From positions 1 through 10,375 of the forward strand of contig URPT01000049.1 of the NCBI GenBank assembly GCA_900549845.1: DNA of 10,375 nt. Direction: 5' to 3'. The notes under the pieces were generated by a model. That model made no database searches. It saw only the letters and a list, made by a program, of their open reading frames with translations, and was not told the DNA's origin. The translations under genes were made by a program, and so were the position numbers. Source of the DNA: an uncultured Veillonella sp. Lineage in GTDB: Bacteria > Bacillota > Negativicutes > Veillonellales > Veillonellaceae. Shown in pieces: positions 6,134 through 10,375 of the stretch. Every line of letters begins with the position of its first letter. Position 1 is the first letter of the stretch.

Positions 6134-7375
6134 TTACTCCGCTTTAGGTTTGCACTCACGACGCATCATGGAGTACGGTTCAAGTGGTGTATCCATGTAG
6201 ATACGCACCTTCATTTGCGCATGAGGCGCTACGTCGATTGGATTACCATCTTCGTCTGTCATTTTTTCAATTACAGTTTCCACAAGTTCACCTTTAGGTT
6301 GGCAGAATTCTACTTTATCGCCTACCTTGAAGTTATTACGTTGTTCAAGATCAACGTATTTTTCTTCTTCGTTGTAGCCCATAACTAAACCGATGAAGTC
6401 ATGGCTTTGTGTATTTGTAGATTTACCATAGTTTTGAGCTGTTTCATCAGGACGACCTTCTGCAAAACCATCTGTATATGGACGGTGAGAAATCTTTTCT
6501 AATTCTGCAATCCATTCTGGCCGAACATACCAATCTTTACCTTCTTTAAGATATGTATCGATAGCTGTACGATATACCTTTGCTACTGTTGCACAATAGT
6601 GAACGGATTTCATACGTCCTTCAATTTTAAGGCTATCAATACCAGCTTCATATAAATCAGGAATGCGGTGAATCAAGCACAAGTCTTTAGAGTTAAAGAT
6701 ATATGTGCCATGCTCATCTTCTTCAATTGGATAATATTCACCAGGTCGGTTGGATTCAACAAGGGAATATTTCCAACGGCAAGATTGAGAACATTGACCG
6801 CGGTTCGCATCACGGTTGCCTGTCATATAGTTAGACAATAGACAACGACCAGAGTAAGAAATACACATGGAACCATGTACGAAGGATTCGATTTCAATAT
6901 CTACATTATCCTTCATTTCTTTAAGGTCTGCCAAGGATACTTCGCGAGCCGCTACTACCCGTGTAGCACCAAGTTCTTTCCACATTTGAACTGTGTGCCA
7001 GTTTGTTGTAGAAGCTTGTGTACTTACGTGAAGTTCAAGGCCTGGAGCCACGCGTTTAGCAAGGCTAAAAATACCCATATCGGCTACGATGATTGCATCA
7101 ACGCCGATGCTTTCAAGGAATTTCAAATAATCCTCTAAACCCTCAAAGTCCTCATTGTGAGGAATGATATTACATGTAACATGGAGTTTTTTACCATGAG
7201 CATGTACGAATTCTACAGCTTCCTTTAATTCCTCGTCGGAGAAATTAGAGTTACCTGCGCGCAAGCCAAAACGTTTGCCTGCACAATATACAGCATCCGC
7301 ACCATAGCGAATCGCCATTTTAAGCTTGTCCATATTACCGGCTGGACAAAGCAATTCCATAAAATGTTCTGCCAT
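6134..7375 (-). CDS. trhP: U32 family protein, TrhP-like tRNA U34 hydroxylation factor
   Basis: A 413-residue cytosolic protein, formerly annotated 'peptidase U32'. The N-terminal half is a TIM-barrel-like domain starting ELLCPAGNMDKLK with YGADAVYCAG. The U32 signature ESFVHGSMCISYSGRC is at about 163-178. Cysteines at 171, 178, 195, 199 and 233 include the probable Fe-S ligands. A C-terminal beta-barrel-like domain (about 320-400) includes FKVGDKVEF. E. coli TrhP (YegQ) and B. subtilis YrrN/YrrO perform prephenate-dependent 5-hydroxylation of U34 in tRNA; the neighbouring TrmR-like gene supports this role over RlhA-type 23S rRNA modification. The ATG at 7373-7375 overlaps the methyltransferase stop (TAATG). 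A GTG at 7394-7396 would add seven residues, and a later ATG (7358-7360) would drop five. Length matches the longer paralogue, YrrO. Confidence 0.85.
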   Translation of the reverse strand: MAEHFMELLCPAGNMDKLKMAIRYGADAVYCAGKRFGLRAGNSNFSDEELKEAVEFVHAHGKKLHVTCNIIPHNEDFEGLEDYLKFLESIGVDAIIVADMGIFSLAKRVAPGLELHVSTQASTTNWHTVQMWKELGATRVVAAREVSLADLKEMKDNVDIEIESFVHGSMCISYSGRCLLSNYMTGNRDANRGQCSQSCRWKYSLVESNRPGEYYPIEEDEHGTYIFNSKDLCLIHRIPDLYEAGIDSLKIEGRMKSVHYCATVAKVYRTAIDTYLKEGKDWYVRPEWIAELEKISHRPYTDGFAEGRPDETAQNYGKSTNTQSHDFIGLVMGYNEEEKYVDLEQRNNFKVGDKVEFCQPKGELVETVIEKMTDEDGNPIDVAPHAQMKVRIYMDTPLEPYSMMRRECKPKAE

Positions 7376-7983
7376 TATTTGTTGTGCCCTTTCCACACAC
7401 TCACACTCATACCATCACCCATTGGATAGATGGTGGTGTTAAACAATTCTTTATTTTCAACATACATTAAGTATTCCTTTAACCGTTTTACGATAGTCTT
7501 AAACCGTTTTGGCGGCTCCTTATCGCCCCGTACATAGCCTCTAAAAAGTACATTGTCTGCGAGGATAACGCCTCCTTCTTTCACATGAGGCAAAATGAGT
7601 TCTAATTGTTTAAGATATTGCCCTTTGGGACCATCTAAAAATACTAGATCATATTCACCGGTGAGTTCCGTTAAGACTTGAGTCGCATCGCCTTTCAGCA
7701 ATGTAATTGTATCGGCATAATCAGATTGGTTAATATAATATTTCGCCATTTCGTAACGCACATCATCTAGTTCAATAGATGTAATATGTCCCTCCTCTTC
7801 GTCGAGTAGCGGAGCCATCAACAAAGCAGAGTAACCAATGGCGGTGCCCACCTCTAACACAGAGGTGGGCCGGTACAAACCTATTAATTCTTCAAATAGA
7901 TGAACCTCAGATTCTCGTAGAATCGGTACATCATTAATCATCGCGTAAATACGCTGTTCATTTAAAATATCATTTAATGTCAT
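7375..7983 (-). CDS. trmR: SAM-dependent O-methyltransferase, TrmR-like (tRNA ho5U34 methyltransferase)
   Basis: A 202-residue class I, metal-dependent catechol-O-methyltransferase-like protein (O-methyltransferase family 3). SAM-binding motif I is VLEVGTAIGYSA (42-53), the acidic end of strand 2 is E71 in SIELDD, GDA (98-100) is motif III-like, and the metal-site candidates are D117 (FLDGPKGQY) and D143/N144 (ILADNVLFRG). B. subtilis TrmR (YrrM), in the same genomic position, methylates 5-hydroxyuridine at tRNA position 34 to mo5U. The next gene encodes the TrhP-like hydroxylation factor, so the two consecutive pathway steps are adjacent. The ATG at 7981-7983 is 23 bases after mltG. Its only good Shine-Dalgarno (AGGAG) lies about 15 bases away, which is unusually far, and no in-frame ATG, GTG or TTG fits better. 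A small-molecule O-methyltransferase is the less likely alternative. Confidence 0.87.
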   Translation of the reverse strand: MTLNDILNEQRIYAMINDVPILRESEVHLFEELIGLYRPTSVLEVGTAIGYSALLMAPLLDEEEGHITSIELDDVRYEMAKYYINQSDYADTITLLKGDATQVLTELTGEYDLVFLDGPKGQYLKQLELILPHVKEGGVILADNVLFRGYVRGDKEPPKRFKTIVKRLKEYLMYVENKELFNTTIYPMGDGMSVSVWKGHNK

Positions 7984-8006
7984 GAAAGTAGATTCAATCT
8001 CCTACA

Positions 8007-9413
8007 TTATTTATTGCTATTACCACTAGGAATTACAAGCGTAGAACGATCCACAGATTCGGCTGGCTTTACTTCAATATGAGGTACTTGTTGTGTACTT
8101 GGTACAACATTTTGCATAGATTCTGGAGCAGGTGTTGTAGTTGGCACATAAGAGTTAGAACTAGATGATTGAGTTGCTGGTGCAGATTGAGCTGGTGCTT
8201 GTGGAGCTGGTGTTGGTGCTGGAATTTCAGCAGCTGGAACCGTTGTTGGTGTATATTTGTACGTAGGTTCCACATTAACATATTGAGAATCTGCTTCCAC
8301 CGCTTCTTCAGAGCTGTAATTGTAGTTAGGCTCTGTCGTTGCCACAGCCACATCATAGTTAGGACCAGCTTGTACTGCAGCCTCTGTATTAGAGGATGTA
8401 GCCGTATCATTACCATAGATTTTATGAACTTCCGCTAAATGTTCTTCATATGTTTTAGAGAAGTGGTTATGTCCATCTTTATCTGCTACAAAGTATAAAT
8501 ACTCTGTATCTTCAGAATGCAAGACTGCATCTAATGCTTTTTTACCAGGGTTCGCAATTGGTCCTGGTGGCAAGCCTTTAGATACGTATGTATTATACGG
8601 GCTTTGTAATTGCGTATCACCAATAGTTACATCTTCTTTTGCATAACCAAGTACATAGGAAATTGTCGCATCAGATTGCAATGGAATACCATGGGCTAAC
8701 CGTTTTTTAAATACCCCTGCAATTGTTGGACGATCCGCATCAAATAAAGATTCACGTTCAACAATGGATGCCAATGTTACAAAGTCATGAATACTCATGT
8801 GTTGAGCTTGAATTTGTTTCTTCACAGCCGGTGTGAGGTAACGATTCATTTCATCAGCCATCATTTGAATCACTTCACGTGGCGTTGCACCTACTGGAAT
8901 TTCATAAGTACTTGGGAATAAGAAGCCCTCTACCGGATACGTAGCAGGTCTTGTACCTTTCATATATGGATATGGTACAAAGGTCTTTGCTTCTGCTAAG
9001 AAATCCTTTGCCTTCATAATTTGATTTTTTTCAAGAACGATAGCTATATCACCAACTGTGTATCCTTCAGGAATTGTAACACGAATAGATTCTACATGAC
9101 CTTCTTGTAATAAAGAAATGAGTTCTCGCACAGTTACCTTGTTAGGAATTTGATAGTGACCAGTTTGAAGTTTATCATTGGTACCGCTCAAATATAACCA
9201 AAGCTTAAATCCTTGTGTGGAACGAATAAGACCTCGTTCATAGAGCATGTCTGCAATTTCAGTACCAGTCTGCCCCTTTTCGATGACAAGTACCTGTGTA
9301 CCATCATCTTGCGCAAAGGTATTTGGCACTAAATAAATCGCTCCCAAACCACCTGCGATAATTAATACGCCTACAATAATAAGGATTAAAATATATCTTA
9401 AGGCTTTTCTCAC
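8007..9413 (-). CDS. mltG: Endolytic murein transglycosylase MltG with a long disordered tail
   Basis: MltG (YceG-like) cuts nascent peptidoglycan glycan strands at the membrane and sets strand length. This 468-residue protein has one N-terminal membrane anchor (about 6-28), a LysM-like region with VLVIEKGQTGTEIADML (41-57), and the YceG domain to about 333. The catalytic Glu is Glu219 in LASIVERES, equivalent to E. coli Glu218. LQSDATISY (245-253) and SPYNTYVSKGLPPGPIANPG (271-290) are further family hallmarks. Residues from about 336 onward are an extra Tyr/Asn then Pro/Ala/Ser/Thr-rich tail, missing from typical MltG of about 340-360 residues. The start is GTG (9411-9413) with AAAGGAA nine bases upstream. 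It is the first gene of a probable five-gene operon, with an extended -10 promoter just upstream. Confidence 0.95.
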   Translation of the reverse strand: MRKALRYILILIIVGVLIIAGGLGAIYLVPNTFAQDDGTQVLVIEKGQTGTEIADMLYERGLIRSTQGFKLWLYLSGTNDKLQTGHYQIPNKVTVRELISLLQEGHVESIRVTIPEGYTVGDIAIVLEKNQIMKAKDFLAEAKTFVPYPYMKGTRPATYPVEGFLFPSTYEIPVGATPREVIQMMADEMNRYLTPAVKKQIQAQHMSIHDFVTLASIVERESLFDADRPTIAGVFKKRLAHGIPLQSDATISYVLGYAKEDVTIGDTQLQSPYNTYVSKGLPPGPIANPGKKALDAVLHSEDTEYLYFVADKDGHNHFSKTYEEHLAEVHKIYGNDTATSSNTEAAVQAGPNYDVAVATTEPNYNYSSEEAVEADSQYVNVEPTYKYTPTTVPAAEIPAPTPAPQAPAQSAPATQSSSSNSYVPTTTPAPESMQNVVPSTQQVPHIEVKPAESVDRSTLVIPSGNSNK

Positions 9414-9456
9414 GATGTTGAGTTCCTTTCTGTAACATAACAGTATTTATCACTTT

Positions 9457-9465
9457 ATTATACCA
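9457..9465 (-). promoter_or_regulatory. Extended -10 promoter of the mltG operon
   Basis: The minus strand reads TGGTATAAT, a perfect extended -10 (TGnTATAAT). It places the transcription start about 36 bases before the mltG GTG. No good -35 hexamer is seen, which is tolerable for an extended -10 promoter. A second TATAAT at 9534-9539 also lacks a -35. The rest of the 9414-9620 interval is AT-rich with nothing else recognised. Confidence 0.55.
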
Positions 9466-9620
9466 TAAAGTCTATATTTCCCCTACATTTAAGGACATTA
9501 TCTTATTATCATCCCCAATTATGTTATATATCAATTATAGTCATCTCTTATGCTACTAGTATGAAAGGGAAACATATAGATATAATTCCTCGTCTCTTAT
9601 AAAGCTTTTATGTATATCAA

Positions 9621-9654
9621 ATAAAAATAGCGCATTGTCCTAAGACAACACGCT
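9621..9654 (-). terminator. Rho-independent terminator after the DUF1292 gene
   Basis: On the minus strand AGCGTGTTGTC-TTAG-GACAATGCGCT forms an 11-bp stem with two G-U pairs, followed by ATTTTTAT. It begins about 20 bases after the DUF1292 stop and separates ruvX–DUF1292 transcription from mltG. Confidence 0.9.
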
Positions 9655-9672
9655 AGATTTACGAGGAAGTGA

Positions 9673-9969
9673 CTACTCGCCATCTTCCATTTCTTCATAC
9701 AATTTTACTAGAGTTTCAAAGTTATCGTCATCTTCATCTAAAGGTACGTATTCTTCTACGCCTTCTTCATTTTTTTCGATGCGAGCCAAGATCATGTATG
9801 TGTCATCTTGACCTTCATGGTCAGCCTCTTCATCTTGTACATGTACAAGAACAGCATATTCTTGGCCTTCATGGCTCAAGATAATATCCTCTGTGAAATA
9901 CTGTTTGTTACCGTTTTCATCTTCGAATTCCAAGTAATACACTTCACCTTCAAAATTTTGGTCAACCAT
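9673..9969 (-). CDS. DUF1292 family protein (YrzB-like)
   Basis: A 98-residue, strongly acidic soluble protein. The core (YYLEFEDENGNKQYF, then EYAVLVHVQDEE, and YMILARIEKNEEGVEEYVPLDEDDDNFETLVKLYEEM) matches the DUF1292 pattern of short beta strands with the family end 'y.pi.ded.f..v...yeel'. The biochemical role is unknown. B. subtilis YrzB sits in the same position after yrrK (ruvX), so the link to ruvX is conserved. The ATG (9967-9969) has a near-ideal AAGGAGGG ribosome site, suggesting efficient translation. It follows ruvX by 25 bases and is the last gene before a terminator. Confidence 0.9.
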   Translation of the reverse strand: MVDQNFEGEVYYLEFEDENGNKQYFTEDIILSHEGQEYAVLVHVQDEEADHEGQDDTYMILARIEKNEEGVEEYVPLDEDDDNFETLVKLYEEMEDGE

Positions 9970-9994
9970 CGGAAACCCTCCTTAAGAAAAATAC

Positions 9995-10375
9995 TTATTT
10001 ATTAAACTGCAAGCGATCTAAATATCCTTGCAAAATTACAACCGCTGCCATTTTATCAATAACGGACTTACGTTTTTTACGACTCACGTCAGCTGCAATG
10101 AGTTGGCGTTCAGCCATAACAGTAGATAACCGCTCATCCCAATATGTAACAGGTAAATCGATGACTTCCTTCATTTTTGCAACGAATTCTTCGGTCTTTT
10201 CAGCCCGTTCACCTTTTGTACCATTCATATTTTTCGGCATACCTACTACTAATTCATGTACTTCATATTCAGCAATGAGTTCTTGTAAGCGGTTAAAGTC
10301 TTTTTCAAGAGATGTTCTACGAATGGTTTCAATACCTTGTGCAGTCATGAGCAGTGCATCGCTACAGGCAATACC
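9995..10375 (-). CDS. ruvX: Putative pre-16S rRNA nuclease / Holliday-junction resolvase-like RuvX (YqgF), 5'-partial
   Basis: The frame stays open to the window's right edge, giving 126 visible residues of a family of about 140, so roughly the first 12-15 codons are outside. The first visible residues, GIACSDALLMTAQGIETI, match the family's 'riGvA.SD...ltAqgl.ti', so the internal ATG at 10346-10348 is not the start. The RNase H-like fold is supported by ELVVGMPKNMNGTKGERAEK, YWDERLST with the acidic Glu, and IDKMAAVVILQGYLD with the C-terminal acidic Asp. The first catalytic Asp (LDxG) is off-window. YqgF/RuvX is an essential nuclease in E. coli implicated in 16S rRNA 5' processing, and is resolvase-like in some other bacteria. 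In Firmicutes it commonly follows alaS and DUF965 genes; those would lie beyond the right edge. Confidence 0.95.
   Translation of the reverse strand, partial: GIACSDALLMTAQGIETIRRTSLEKDFNRLQELIAEYEVHELVVGMPKNMNGTKGERAEKTEEFVAKMKEVIDLPVTYWDERLSTVMAERQLIAADVSRKKRKSVIDKMAAVVILQGYLDRLQFNK

Noticed and set aside
6134..7375. Annotation of the U32 protein as a collagenase or peptidase
   Set aside because: The U32 name is historical. Family knowledge, the Cys cluster and the TrmR-like neighbour point to RNA hydroxylation.
8069..8416. 115-residue open frame in another register of the mltG tail, minus strand
   Set aside because: It is a His/Gln/Leu-rich product of reading the low-complexity tail out of frame. 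The MltG frame is continuous and has the conserved domain.
9494..9520. Possible Fur-like box (GATAAT-type repeats) between the DUF1292 gene and mltG
   Set aside because: The hexamers are not arranged as a proper inverted 7-1-7 site, and AT-rich DNA produces such matches by chance.
10346..10348. Internal ATG as the start of ruvX
   Set aside because: Conserved RuvX residues (GIACSDALL) precede it and the frame is open to the window edge, so the gene is simply cut by the window.

Overview
The window looks like low-GC DNA from a diderm Firmicute of the Negativicutes, most likely Veillonella or a close relative. This is an inference from three things: a T-box-controlled thrS typical of Firmicutes, a B. 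subtilis-like ruvX–DUF1292–mltG–O-methyltransferase–U32 gene order, and the overall codon and protein style. No rRNA or other marker gene is present to prove it. Apart from the last 28 codons of a branched-chain aminotransferase at the left edge (+ strand), every gene lies on the minus strand, so genes are transcribed right to left.

Left part (1-2470): the aminotransferase end and a small FlK-type thioesterase converge on a shared hairpin terminator. Next comes a stand-alone 12-TM MFS transporter. Its stop codon is followed by degenerate 26-bp tandem repeats and then a TTCG-tetraloop terminator. The transporter's upstream region holds a long imperfect inverted repeat around a perfect 14-bp palindrome, which may be a leader RNA structure or a terminator.

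Middle (2470-4720): thrS (ThrRS, 636 aa from the ATG at 4380) is preceded by a complete threonine T-box leader. The leader shows a promoter -10, Stem I with a plausible ACC specifier, Stem III, the T-box sequence, and an antiterminator/terminator ending in a 7-U run.

Right part (4780-9470): five tightly packed genes form a probable operon read from an extended -10 promoter near 9460: mltG (septal murein endolytic transglycosylase with an unusual 130-residue disordered tail), an O-methyltransferase of the TrmR/YrrM type, a U32 protein of the TrhP type, a DUF4911 protein, and an unrecognised secreted protein. TrhP and TrmR homologues act consecutively on tRNA wobble uridine (U34 to ho5U to mo5U), so the middle of this operon is best read as a tRNA wobble-modification module. 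A strong terminator follows the secreted gene.

Right edge (9620-10375): a DUF1292 protein (YrzB-like) and the 5'-truncated ruvX/yqgF gene form the end of an upstream operon that stops at its own terminator before mltG.

No mobile element, CRISPR array, tRNA or phage gene was seen. Most of the window is conserved housekeeping DNA. The less ordinary parts are the secreted protein, the DUF4911 partner, the MltG tail, the MFS leader structure and the repeats straddling two stop codons.
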